DNA of 64,000 bases from assembly GCF_022427965.1 (NCBI RefSeq), contig NZ_JAKTTI010000009.1, positions 47,264-111,263 on the forward strand, read 5' to 3'. The notes beneath the pieces were generated by a model. The model worked only from the letters and a program-made list of their open reading frames with translations, had not been told where the DNA came from and made no database searches. The stretch is from Fredinandcohnia quinoae. Lineage in GTDB: Bacteria > Bacillota > Bacilli > Bacillales > Bacillaceae_L. A program made the translations under genes and the position numbers. The first letter of the stretch is position 1; the number at the start of each line of letters is the position of its first letter. Shown here piece after piece: positions 55,488 to 62,573 of the stretch.

Positions 55488-56007
55488 CATTGCTTTGCAT
55501 CCCCTATTTTTTATATCTACTTTTTCCAACGCCTTTCAAATCAATATTAGCTTAATTTGAACACAATGCCTAAAACGCTGGATGTCTTTCGTGGAATTTT
55601 TTCTTTTTGTTTGTTTCATTATTCTCTCCGCTTGAACCAATTTGATGACATATAGATGAGTTTTTAATCTTATTATTATACCCAATACGGATACTCACTT
55701 CCTAATCCTTCCTCCCCAACAAATGGCCAATCTTAGACTTATTTATAAGCAGGTTATGTGGGAGTTTAGATTTATCGGTCAATGATCTCTTTTCCTTCTA
55801 TAGGGATGAATTAAATTCTTTTAGAAGTATTGAAGTAGATCCTAGATTGGATAGTTTAAAACATAAATTTGTTGAAGAATTCTCAAGTAATCTACACATC
55901 AAACAGGAGAATTTTGGGAAATGCATTGGGCAGGTTTGTTTAGTAAGGAGAAGGAAAATTTTGGGTGTACGTTGAAATACAGTAATAAAAAGAATTGGGG
56001 CTATGAA
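55488..56007. other. Stretch with a start-less coding remnant
   Basis: On the plus strand about 55740-55970 a frame without start or ribosome site reads LCGSLDLSVNDLFSFYRDEL then NSFRSIEVDPRLDSLKH, KFVEEFSSNLHIKQENFGKC and IGQVCLVRRRKILGVR, stop. It has natural amino-acid composition and looks like the 3' end of a deleted gene. Family not recognised. Confidence 0.5.
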
Positions 56008-56181
56008 ATGGGATTTAATTTCCTTGAACTACTTGCTATCTTTACTGTTTTTTACATTTATAGATTACTTTTCGATTCAAAATATAAAACCAGAGAAAAG
56101 AAAAAGATTGCGTTTGATGTAGTGGCAATATCTATATTAGCTTTTTTATTGCAACGGATTATTGATTTCTTCTTTAACTAA
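56008..56181 (+). CDS. Small two-helix membrane protein
   Basis: 57 residues: MGFNFLELLAIFTVFYIYRL, a basic loop (DSKYKTREKKK) and a second helix AFDVVAISILAFLLQRIIDFF. The frame extends upstream to 55921, but the clear start is ATG 56008; the upstream ribosome site is weak. It is directly followed by the first cassette-type repeat. No family recognised. Confidence 0.5.
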   Translation: MGFNFLELLAIFTVFYIYRLLFDSKYKTREKKKIAFDVVAISILAFLLQRIIDFFFN

Positions 56182-56262
56182 AGGGTAGCGACGATCTAAG
56201 AAGGATTATCGCTTATTTTTGTTGAAGTAATTGTACTAACGAGTCAGGATTATTGAACAATT
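56175..56262 (+). repeat. Cassette-type intergenic repeat, copy 1
   Basis: ACTAAAGGG, then a hairpin (AGCGACGAT with ATTATCGCT), TTATTTTTGTTGAAG, ATTGTACTAACGAGTCAGG and TTGAACAA. Compare copies at 56757 and 57461. The hairpin plus T-run can act as a terminator for the gene before it. Confidence 0.75.
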
Positions 56263-56294
56263 GCATGAAATGGAAAAGGAGAAAGGAAATAAAT

Positions 56295-56744
56295 ATGGAG
56301 CTACAAACGGAGAGACTAAAGCTTACCCCTTGTACTATTGAGTCATTATTAACTTATTCAACAAAAGAATACGAACTTGGTCCTCATATTGGAATGTATC
56401 TTGAGAAATTAAAAAGAGATACATCTGTTTTAGGTTGGGGTGTTTGGCTTGTTATTGATAAACAAACTAACAAAATTATTGGGGATATTGGGTTTAAAGG
56501 TAAACCTAACGAAGAAAAATCAGTTGAAGTTGGTTATGGTATTACATCATCAAAACAGAATAAAGGTTATGCAACAGAAGGATTAAAATGTATCATTGAA
56601 TGGGCGTTTAACTCTGATTCGGTAAATAAGATAATGGCTAAATGTTTTGAGGATAATACCCCTTCGATTAAAGTGTTAGAGAAACTAAAGATGACAAAAA
56701 TAAAGAGAGATAACGGTATGCTTTATTGGCAGTTGAATAAATAA
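56295..56744 (+). CDS. GNAT-family N-acetyltransferase (RimJ-like)
   Basis: 149 residues from ATG 56295 (MELQTERLKLTPC), with GGAGAAAGG upstream. The GNAT_3/RimJ pattern LQTERLKLTP, IGDIGFKG, GYGITSSKQNKGYATEGLK (acetyl-CoA loop) and NTPSIKVLEKLKM is complete. Substrate unknown. It lies between cassette repeats 1 and 2. Confidence 0.87.
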   Translation: MELQTERLKLTPCTIESLLTYSTKEYELGPHIGMYLEKLKRDTSVLGWGVWLVIDKQTNKIIGDIGFKGKPNEEKSVEVGYGITSSKQNKGYATEGLKCIIEWAFNSDSVNKIMAKCFEDNTPSIKVLEKLKMTKIKRDNGMLYWQLNK

Positions 56745-56756
56745 TTGGACTACTAT

Positions 56757-56840
56757 TTAACTAAAGGGTGCGTTGATCCAAGAAAGATTAATGCACCTTT
56801 TTGTTGAAGGTATTAAACTAACAGGGCAGAATAGTTAAAG
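56757..56840 (+). repeat. Cassette-type intergenic repeat, copy 2
   Basis: ACTAAAGGGTGC...GCACCTTTTTGTTGAAGG, with stem GGTGCGTT/AATGCACC (one G-U), then TATTAAACTAACAGGGCAG. The stem sequence differs from copies 1 and 3 but pairing is kept. Confidence 0.75.
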
Positions 56841-56886
56841 AAAAAGTTTTTTAGGTTATGTTTGAGAGTGAAAGGTGGTAAATCAT

Positions 56887-57441
56887 ATGATTGGAGTATT
56901 CTTAGACCGTGATGGAACAATTGGTGGGGATGGTGGAGGAATTCATCCTTTAGAATTTAGTCTTTACGAATATTCGGCTAAAGCTATTAACCTCCTTAAT
57001 AAAAAAGGATTAAAGGTTTTTCTCTTTACTAACCAAAGTTGGATAGGGATGGGTAAGTTTACTGAACAGACCTTTCTTGAAGGGTGTAAAGAGATAGAGA
57101 AAGAATTAGAGAAAAATAATGCTTATTTAGAAGGAATTTATTATTGTCCTCATAAACCAGAGGATAATTGTAATTGTCGTAAACCTCTAACTACTCTATT
57201 AGAGAAGGCTAAAATAGAAAATAATTTGGACTTAAATAAGTGTTATATTATTGGAGATAGATTAAGTGATATGTTATCTGCTGAAAGTGTTGGTGCAAAA
57301 AAAATATTAGTTAAAACTGGAAGAGGTTTGAAGTCCTTTAAGGAGTTATCCAACAGCACTTCAGAAAAGTTGAAGGTCAATTATGTAGCCGACAACGTGT
57401 TTACTGCGGTTGAATGGATACTTATCGACTTAAGTAGCTAA
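56887..57441 (+). CDS. HAD-IIIA phosphatase, GmhB/HisB-N-like
   Basis: 184 residues from ATG 56887 (MIGVFLDRDGTIG), after AAAGGTGG. Motif I DRDGT, motif II Thr in LFTNQS, the zinc loop CPHKPEDNCNCRKP (C-x-H...C-x-C), Lys in RKP and motif IV GDRLSDM identify the D,D-heptose-bisphosphate or histidinol-phosphate phosphatase subfamily. Isolated copies in Bacilli have unknown substrates. Between cassette repeats 2 and 3. Confidence 0.88.
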   Translation: MIGVFLDRDGTIGGDGGGIHPLEFSLYEYSAKAINLLNKKGLKVFLFTNQSWIGMGKFTEQTFLEGCKEIEKELEKNNAYLEGIYYCPHKPEDNCNCRKPLTTLLEKAKIENNLDLNKCYIIGDRLSDMLSAESVGAKKILVKTGRGLKSFKELSNSTSEKLKVNYVADNVFTAVEWILIDLSS

Positions 57442-57460
57442 ATAATAAGCATTTTTCTGA

Positions 57461-57550
57461 TTGAACTAACGGGGGCGATAGTCCAAGAGGATTATCGCTT
57501 ATTTTTGTTGAAGTTATTGTACTAACGGTGCAGTTTAGTTGAACAATCGC
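57461..57550 (+). repeat. Cassette-type intergenic repeat, copy 3
   Basis: ACTAACGGGGGCGATAGTCC, stem GCGATA/TATCGC, TTATTTTTGTTGAAG, ATTGTACTAACGGTGCAG and TAGTTGAACAAT. Best-preserved copy. Confidence 0.78.
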
Positions 57551-57723
57551 CATTAGCTTTTTTTCAACGGCCATTTAATAGAATATGATTTTCGAACAAA
57601 ATTGGATTATTATGTTATTATTGTTTTTAGATTTTTGAGAAAATTGCTATCTAAAGAAGCAGAACAGAATAAATGGATTTTTTGTGGCGATATAGAGGTA
57701 GATTGGTAAAGGGAGATGCACAA

Positions 57724-58080
57724 ATGAAAAATATTTTTAATCAATTGCATTCAGAGGAAATTTTAAACCGTATTGACATATTAAACTCAAATTCAAAACC
57801 CCAATGGGGTAAAATGGGTGTTGCCCAAATGCTAGCACATTGCTCATCCTTTCAAGACATTGCAATGGGACATTCTTTTCCAGCGAGAGGTTGGTTAGGA
57901 ATATTAATAGGAAACTTTGTGAAACCAATTTTTTATAACGACAAGCCATTAGCCCAAAATAATGGTCCAGAGAAGTGTACGACTCATCCACATCCATTTT
58001 TCGGTAAACTTACTTCCGAGCAATGGGGAATAGGAATATACAAGCACCTAGACCATCATTTAAAACAGTTTGGAGTTTAG
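57724..58080 (+). CDS. DUF1569 (DinB-superfamily) protein, internally shortened
   Basis: 118 residues from ATG 57724, with GGGAGATGC upstream. KPQWGKMGVAQMLAHCSSFQDIAMG and the C-terminal HPHPFFGKLTSEQWG then KHLDHHLKQFGV identify DUF1569. Relatives have about 35-40 more residues between the LGILIG/KPL part and the HPFFG part (a P..FIV...F..EK..L helix); here KPLAQNNGPEKCTTHPH joins directly. This looks like an in-frame internal deletion that may spoil the fold. I judged this from memory of the family, without an alignment. Confidence 0.78.
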   Translation: MKNIFNQLHSEEILNRIDILNSNSKPQWGKMGVAQMLAHCSSFQDIAMGHSFPARGWLGILIGNFVKPIFYNDKPLAQNNGPEKCTTHPHPFFGKLTSEQWGIGIYKHLDHHLKQFGV

Positions 58081-58440
58081 TTAGTTTTTAGAAATATAAA
58101 TAAAAGTTGACCAAAGAGAAAAGTAAAAAATAAACTGGTCCACATACTCCAGTGAAACAACACAGAATGCCAATAGTATTGCTTAGGGTCGTAAAAAAAT
58201 TAAGCATTAGCTTTGATCCTACACCCCTTAAACTTAAATGCTGAATTTCTTTAATTACTAAAATACCAAGACCAATACTTGTGCAAACTTGTGTCATTAA
58301 CGGCTTTAATGTATTAACTGAAAGTTTATTAGAGCGACAAGAATCTTATTAAACATAATTATTCATCTTTCCAATAAAATTATTTAGTTACTAGCCTCCC
58401 TCGTTAGTTCAATAGGAAAAATTGAAGTATAGATAATTCA
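58081..58440. other. Stretch with a doubtful minus-strand ORF and a repeat fragment
   Basis: The minus-strand frame 58297-58088 (69 codons) has two hydrophobic parts but no clear ribosome site. At 58393-58412 the opposite strand reads TTGAACTAACGAGGGAGGC, the start of a cassette-type repeat in reverse. Nothing else is supported. Confidence 0.45.
58088..58297 (-). CDS. Doubtful small hydrophobic ORF
   Basis: 69 residues (MTQVCTSIGLGILVIKEIQH...SLVNFYLYF) with two possible membrane helices. It lies downstream of a reversed cassette-type repeat fragment, which is the main reason to keep it. No recognisable ribosome site and no family. Confidence 0.3.
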   Translation of the reverse strand: MTQVCTSIGLGILVIKEIQHLSLRGVGSKLMLNFFTTLSNTIGILCCFTGVCGPVYFLLFSLVNFYLYF

Positions 58441-58525
58441 AACTCAACTGTTTTACAAGCGGTAGGACTTTCTTTAAAACGGTACAACTTTTTTATAAAC
58501 AGTACGTCTTTATTTCAAAGCTACA
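58441..58525 (-). repeat. Tn7-like right-end array, first copy: four tandem 20-bp repeats and terminus
   Basis: Four consecutive 20-bp units: 58441 (degenerate, about 15/20), 58461 GGTAGGACTTTCTTTAAAAC, 58481 GGTACAACTTTTTTATAAAC, 58501 AGTACGTCTTTATTTCAAAG, then CTACA (TGTAG on the minus strand). The array at 62489-62573 has the same number, period, order and orientation. Tn7 right ends carry four contiguous TnsB-binding sites and end in TGT. Confidence 0.7.
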
Positions 58526-58836
58526 AAAAGTGAGTTATTCGCTTTATTCGCCGGATAGCTAAAAGTAAAAAATACACGACAGCCGGAGAAAACGAAGAAA
58601 AACTTTTTTCAGTCAAATATGGTGGTACTGATGATTTTTTAAATATTTTCATGCGAAAAGATACTTTAAAAAGGGCATATATTTCACGAAAATTGTACGC
58701 CCTTTTTAATTTGTTTAAGTATCATACAGCGATTTCATGGGTTAGCTTTAATCTCTAGGCAAGGAGAGGATTACTCTTCATACGTCCCCACTAAAATTAA
58801 AAGCCTTAAGAGACACTGCCTCCTAAGGCTTTGTTA
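58526..58836. other. Gene-free stretch with two terminators
   Basis: Beyond the right-end array. Contains a perfect 11-bp hairpin TTAAAAAGGGC/GCCCTTTTTAA (58666-58709) and the terminator at 58794-58832. No ORF. Confidence 0.5.
58794..58832 (-). terminator. Terminator after the downstream immunity gene
   Basis: AAAGCCTTA/TAAGGCTTT stem with loop and TTTTAATTTT on the minus strand. Confidence 0.75.
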
Positions 58837-59169
58837 TCACTCAAAATGAATATTTATCATTTTAAGTCCATCCAATAAAAAATTACAATTTTCAGTTGTA
58901 TCAGAGGCTAAAAGTTCAGTTACAGGACTTCCAAACCTTGTCCAATTATCTGAAATCCTCTCCAAAACTTCAGTTATTTCCCCTTGGGTTTTACGATCTG
59001 AAATTAACATTGTAATTTCTACAATGTATACTCCTTCAATCTTCCAATATGGTTCTACCTTCTGGGCTCCTTTACTCTTTAAAATAGGTTGGAAAATATT
59101 AAGAACTTTTTCTAAAACTAAATTTGCTTCTAGCTCACTATTTGCATTTACATATAACCTAATAAACAT
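58837..59169 (-). CDS. Putative immunity protein for the Ntox17-like toxin relic
   Basis: 110 residues from ATG 59169, with AGGTGA upstream. An alpha/beta sequence (FIRLYVNANSELEANLVLEKVLNIFQPIL...YWKIEGVYIVEITMLISDRKTQGEI) without known motif. It starts 11 bp after the end of a decayed polymorphic-toxin tip (59180-59386) on the same strand; in Rhs loci the gene after a toxin tip encodes its immunity protein. The gene is intact although the toxin is broken, as is common in orphan toxin-immunity arrays. Function inferred from position only. Confidence 0.65.
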   Translation of the reverse strand: MFIRLYVNANSELEANLVLEKVLNIFQPILKSKGAQKVEPYWKIEGVYIVEITMLISDRKTQGEITEVLERISDNWTRFGSPVTELLASDTTENCNFLLDGLKMINIHFE

Positions 59170-59179
59170 TACCATTCAC

Positions 59180-59386
59180 CTATTTATGAGTTATTTTACC
59201 ATCTAATGACACATTTAAATGTGACCCATCCCTACTAAGATGTCCTAATTGATTTTATCCTGTTCTTGAAAGTTGAACATCCCATTCAAAAGATTGACCT
59301 TTTGTCCAAACATTTCCGAATTTGTCTATATAACCACCATTTTTTTTAGGTAAAGGTTGAGAAGGTGACCAATTACCAGTAGGAAC
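59180..59386 (-). pseudogene. Orphan polymorphic-toxin tip of the Ntox17 type, interrupted by a stop
   Basis: Frame 59386-59180 reads VPTGNWSPSQPLPKKNGGYI, DKFGNVWTKGQSFEWDVQLS, RTG, stop, NQLGHLSRDGSHLNVSLDGK, ITHK, stop. The GGYIDKFGN..W.KG...EWDVQLS...LGHLS.DGSHLNVSLDG.ITH pattern matches my memory of the type 17 polymorphic toxin domain. It has no start codon, and a TAA (probably from AAA) breaks it in the middle. This is a displaced Rhs toxin tip in decay, followed by its intact immunity gene. Confidence 0.7.
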
Positions 59387-59398
59387 TCATATACAAAA

Positions 59399-59438
59399 AC
59401 CCTATAGGTAGACTTTTTTAAATGTCTACCTATAGGGT
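59399..59438 (-). terminator. Terminator between the two toxin-immunity units
   Basis: A perfect 15-bp stem ACCCTATAGGTAGAC/GTCTACCTATAGGGT with T-run on the minus strand, 27 bp after the first immunity gene. Confidence 0.9.
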
Positions 59439-59464
59439 AAATTTTAAACCTTTGGAGTAACTAT

Positions 59465-59923
59465 TTATTCACCTAAAATTTTCCACAATTTCTCTAATTC
59501 TTCAATGTCACCCGACTTCCAATTTCTACCTTTAATATCTGTTAATAGCTGTTTGGTTCTTTTTAATAAAGTCTTTTTAAAACTATTGATACTAGTTTGA
59601 CATGTAAAAAAAATGTGTTCAGAGCCTATCGTTTTCCTAATAAATCGCAATTCTATAATATCATCCGATATTTTAAAACCTCGTACTAATAATGGTCCAT
59701 CCATAAAATCAAATTCCTGAACAATTCCATTTTGGCGACTATTTTTTAAATTTATTAGTGCAGTATGCCACCAAGTTAATATCACGACAATAAAGTCATT
59801 CCACCCTCTTTCAGGAAAATATTCGCCATTAAATGAAAAATAAATTTCACCGGTAATAACATTGCGATTATTTATAGATAAAGTATCTAAATCTATGTTC
59901 ATTTCAATTTCTACCAAATCCAC
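59465..59923 (-). CDS. Putative immunity protein for the EndoU-like Rhs toxin
   Basis: 152 residues from GTG 59923, 8 nt after GAGG; the upstream GTG 59932 overlaps that site. Starts 14 bp after the toxin gene stop. Sequence is alpha/beta with many aromatic residues (YFSFNGEYFPERGWNDFIVVILTWW). I do not recognise the family. Position directly after the toxin is the reason for the immunity call. Confidence 0.7.
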   Translation of the reverse strand: MDLVEIEMNIDLDTLSINNRNVITGEIYFSFNGEYFPERGWNDFIVVILTWWHTALINLKNSRQNGIVQEFDFMDGPLLVRGFKISDDIIELRFIRKTIGSEHIFFTCQTSINSFKKTLLKRTKQLLTDIKGRNWKSGDIEELEKLWKILGE

Positions 59924-59937
59924 AATATTCACCTCGT

Positions 59938-60954
59938 TTAAAACATAGGATACGCCGTTTCTATAACTTTAGTTTTGGTATTAACCCACATTTCTATCCT
60001 CATCCCACCACTTTTCCCATGTACCTTTACTCTATCGCCTTGTGTTTTTACCCTCTTTCCATTTCGATAAGCATTTCTAATCGCATTTTCTATTTGCTTT
60101 TGATTCATATTACTTGGGAATAAGTCTTTCATCCCACTTTGTGTAGCTCTTCCGCCTGCTCTAGAGTGCCCTGACATAATATGTTCCATATCAATTTTTA
60201 CTTTTTTATATGAAGGCAAACTTATAGCTTTACTAGTACTGTTAGATTTACCTCCACCACCAAAACTCCCACCTTTAGGAGTACCGTAACCACCTGGTAT
60301 AAATTTCTCTTGTTTTAACGGCATAGTTCTTTGGCCGTCTGGGTCAATATTCATAACTGGATTATTTGTTGTATATGAATATCCATTCATAGTTAATGGA
60401 CTAAATGTATTTCCAGGGTCTGGATCTTGCGATAAAAATACACCTGTATCTGGATTATAATATCTAGCCATTAAATAATACAACTTTGTATTTTCATCGT
60501 ATCTATACCCTGCATAACGGTAAGGGTTTTCCGCTGCGATTGTTCCTGATTGGCTTAAGATATTTCCCCATGCATCATAGCTGTATGAGGCAACTACTTT
60601 TCCGACAGAATCAGTTAATGCAATGACATCACCATGTTGATTATACAAATAATAATAGGTTTGTCCATTCGTTGTCATCGTTGCTGGTTGGCCATTGTCA
60701 TTATACGTATATTCTCTTACAACTTTATTTGAACCGTCAGTTTCATAAAGAATAGACCAAGGGCGTTCGTGATATTTAACTTTATTAGGATAAATAGTCA
60801 TATCTATCTCTTGTACACCTTCAGGGGCTTTACTTGCCGTTATGATGCCGTCAGTATAAAAATGTTGGATTGCCAAGCATGGTAATAATGTACCCCAATC
60901 CATTAATATACCTTCTGTACGGCCTTGTGAGCGAAAATAAGCTTTAATCATCAT
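59938..60954 (-). CDS. Rhs C-terminal fragment with an EndoU-like toxin domain, fused to a foreign N-terminus
   Basis: 338 codons. Residues about 75-205 are Rhs repeat and core-associated sequence (YLYNQHGDVIALTDS, SYSYDAWGN, PYRYAGYRYDENTKLYYLMA then RYYNPDTGVFLSQDPDPG, NPVMNIDPDG). Residues 210-338 are a toxin tip: DMEHIMSGHSRAGGRATQSG, LFPSNMNQKQIENAIRNAY, GGMRIEMWV and IETAYPMF fit the bacterial EndoU/BECR ribonuclease pattern, with candidate catalytic His 258 and 263. Residues 1-70 (MIKAYFRSQGRTEGILMDWG...) are not Rhs, and there is no signal, export domain or ribosome site. So it is a truncated Rhs end joined to an unrelated gene start. Confidence 0.8.
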   Translation of the reverse strand: MMIKAYFRSQGRTEGILMDWGTLLPCLAIQHFYTDGIITASKAPEGVQEIDMTIYPNKVKYHERPWSILYETDGSNKVVREYTYNDNGQPATMTTNGQTYYYLYNQHGDVIALTDSVGKVVASYSYDAWGNILSQSGTIAAENPYRYAGYRYDENTKLYYLMARYYNPDTGVFLSQDPDPGNTFSPLTMNGYSYTTNNPVMNIDPDGQRTMPLKQEKFIPGGYGTPKGGSFGGGGKSNSTSKAISLPSYKKVKIDMEHIMSGHSRAGGRATQSGMKDLFPSNMNQKQIENAIRNAYRNGKRVKTQGDRVKVHGKSGGMRIEMWVNTKTKVIETAYPMF

Positions 60955-61049
60955 ATATGATCATATCGAAATGGTTCACTAATCCATTTCAGTTGTGCTT
61001 TTTCACCTTTTGCAAAAGGCCAAGCAATTTTAACCTGTTGTTTGCTCAT
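60951..61049 (-). pseudogene. Short N-terminal gene fragment following tnsD (possible tnsE start)
   Basis: 33 codons: MSKQQVKIAWPFAKGEKAQL, KWISEPFRYDHI, stop, starting 6 bp after the tnsD-like stop. The next frame (MMIKAYFRSQGRTEG...) overlaps at ATGATG, so a one-base shift would join them. In Tn7, tnsE directly follows tnsD. I infer a frameshifted tnsE-like start from that position, not from a certain sequence match. Confidence 0.45.
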
Positions 61050-61055
61050 AAATTT

Positions 61056-61802
61056 TCATTCCTGTTTCGTTCGTAAATATTTTTCCAAATACGGTTCTAT
61101 TTCATGAAAATGATGTGACTTAACAGCGCCAATACGCTGTACTTTCCATAATACAACTGGTTCTTGCCTCTGTAATATTCGGTCAATAATCTTACAACAA
61201 CGTCTGATTTGGAATTGCTGAGTAGATTCCGTAGTTTCAAATAGGAGCTTTTTAGTCTGGGGGAGTTTATCAAGATGTTTCTCCAAGTTTGATAATATCT
61301 CAAGTCGTTTTCCAATATTCGAGATTGTAATTCGAACAGGTTTATCTAGCTCGATTAACTCCTTGTAAAGCTTCTCTACTTTAGAGCAGTATTCTCGATC
61401 ACGTGATGCCCAATCGACGATTGCTTTGTTATTCTTCTTCTCCTGAATTATAGGCAACTTTTCAAACAGCCACACTTTATCGTGACTATACAAGTATGTA
61501 TATTCTTTTGGGAAACACTTACGAATTTGAGTTCTTGAATAACTTGGATATTGTTGCATTCCTTTTAATAATTGATTTCGATAAGTCAGCAACATCGAAG
61601 GAGTATCGTTGTCTGATAATCCTTCAATTTTTATCTCTGAAGAAAGATATTTTTTAATATCAATAATAGATTCTGAGAATTCAGTTATATTTAAGTAGTT
61701 TCGTTCCAAATCTGATAAAAACTCATGCTGCCTGTTTGTTTTTATTCCTTTTAAACGGGTTGAGCGACCTAGTGAAGATACATCTTGATATTCCCCTGCC
61801 AA
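61056..61802 (-). pseudogene. Chimeric frame: middle of tnsA fused to the 3' part of a tnsD-like gene
   Basis: 248 codons. Residues 6-52 (QDVSSLGRSTRLKG, then KTNRQHEFLSDLERN and SIIDIKK) correspond to the N-terminal catalytic region of TnsA, the endonuclease that cuts the 5' ends in Tn7 (GRS.R...KT.R.H..LSDLE...DI pattern). From about residue 60 it switches to a TnsD C-terminus (YRNQLLKGMQQYPSYSRTQI, HDKVWLFEKLP, IVDWASRDREY, KPVRITISNIGKRL, WKVQRIG). So tnsB, tnsC and the first part of tnsD have been deleted, leaving an in-frame scar. The first five codons belong to the inserted element. Confidence 0.75.
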
Positions 61803-62347
61803 AAAGTCCTTCCCTGCCTTCCTCTCCCCCTCACTCCCCTCAAACCCTTGCCGTTCTAAGCCCCACCCCTCTTTTCTCGCCTTTCTTCTTCATTCCATTC
61901 TGCTATTAAGTTCTTCCCCAAAACCCCCATTTTCGACCTCTTTTTTCTGCTCCGGGTTGTATCGAATATTTTGACAATGTTAAAGAGTTTGTACCGGTAA
62001 TGGAGGTAAGAATCAAGAGAAAAGATGGCATGTGTAGCAATTTTGCTATGGTGATACAGTTAGAAAACACACTGAATAGAGATTGGAAATCCTACGGATT
62101 TTTTGTTGGAGAAAACGATTGAATCCCTTATTGGTCAAGGGATTGGACAGATAATGAGCAAAACAAAAAGACTGGATCACTAATGGACCCAGCCTCGAAT
62201 TTTGATTAAAAAAACCGATTGAATAACGATTGATTACATGATAGACTGCCCGTTGCTATTCCCGCTTCCTTTGCCGTTTGGATACCAACTATTTAGCAGT
62301 AGGTACCGACTTTTTAGCGTGGGGAAGAAGAATAAGACAGGGAGATA
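61789..62347. mobile_element. 559-bp MITE-like insertion in tnsA with 5-bp target duplication
   Basis: Left terminus TATTCCCCTG (61789-61798), right terminus CAGGGAGATA (62338-62347); they form an 8-of-10 inverted repeat. CTTGA flanks it on both sides (61784-61788 and 62348-62352). Removing it with one CTTGA restores the tnsA frame exactly (WLKIQ-DVSSLGRS). The right third is the dispersed repeat also seen at 52571-52745. It encodes no transposase. Confidence 0.82.
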
Positions 62348-62447
62348 CTTGAATCTTTAGCCATGGTTTATATTCTGAACCAGTACCTGAGCCACGGCCT
62401 TCTTTAATCCACTTCTCATTTTTAGATGTTCTCTTTCTTTTTGACAT
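62289..62447 (-). pseudogene. tnsA: 5' fragment of tnsA, cut off by an insertion
   Basis: ATG 62447 with AAGGGG 7 nt upstream. Residues 1-33 read MSKRKRTSKNEKWIKEGRGS then GTGSEYKPWLKIQ, which parallels the start of Tn7 TnsA (RIKEGRGQGHG.DY.PWLTVQ). After residue 33 the frame enters the inserted element and stops. The continuation of tnsA lies beyond the insertion, at 61784. The start is 42 bp from the right-end repeat array, as in Tn7. Confidence 0.78.
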
Positions 62448-62488
62448 AAAAACACCCCTTTAGACAATATTATCCAAAGGGGTAAAAC

Positions 62489-62573
62489 AGTGCAACTTTT
62501 TTATAAACGGTATAACTTTCTTCAAAACAGTACATCTTTTTTATAAACGGTACATCTTTCTTTCAAATCCACA
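62489..62573 (-). repeat. Tn7-like right end: four tandem 20-bp repeats and TGTGG terminus
   Basis: Units at 62489 AGTGCAACTTTTTTATAAAC, 62509 GGTATAACTTTCTTCAAAAC, 62529 AGTACATCTTTTTTATAAAC and 62549 GGTACATCTTTCTTTCAAAT, then CCACA (minus strand TGTGG). It overlaps the tnsA promoter region, as the TnsB sites do in Tn7. Confidence 0.78.

Noticed and set aside
55740..55970. Complete gene in the plus-strand frame before 55970
   Set aside because: Protein-like composition but no start codon or ribosome site; recorded as a remnant instead.
62489..62573. CRISPR-like tandem repeats
   Set aside because: The 20-bp units are contiguous without spacers, there is no cas gene, and the same array recurs at 58441 with a TGTRG terminus. 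A transposon end explains them better.
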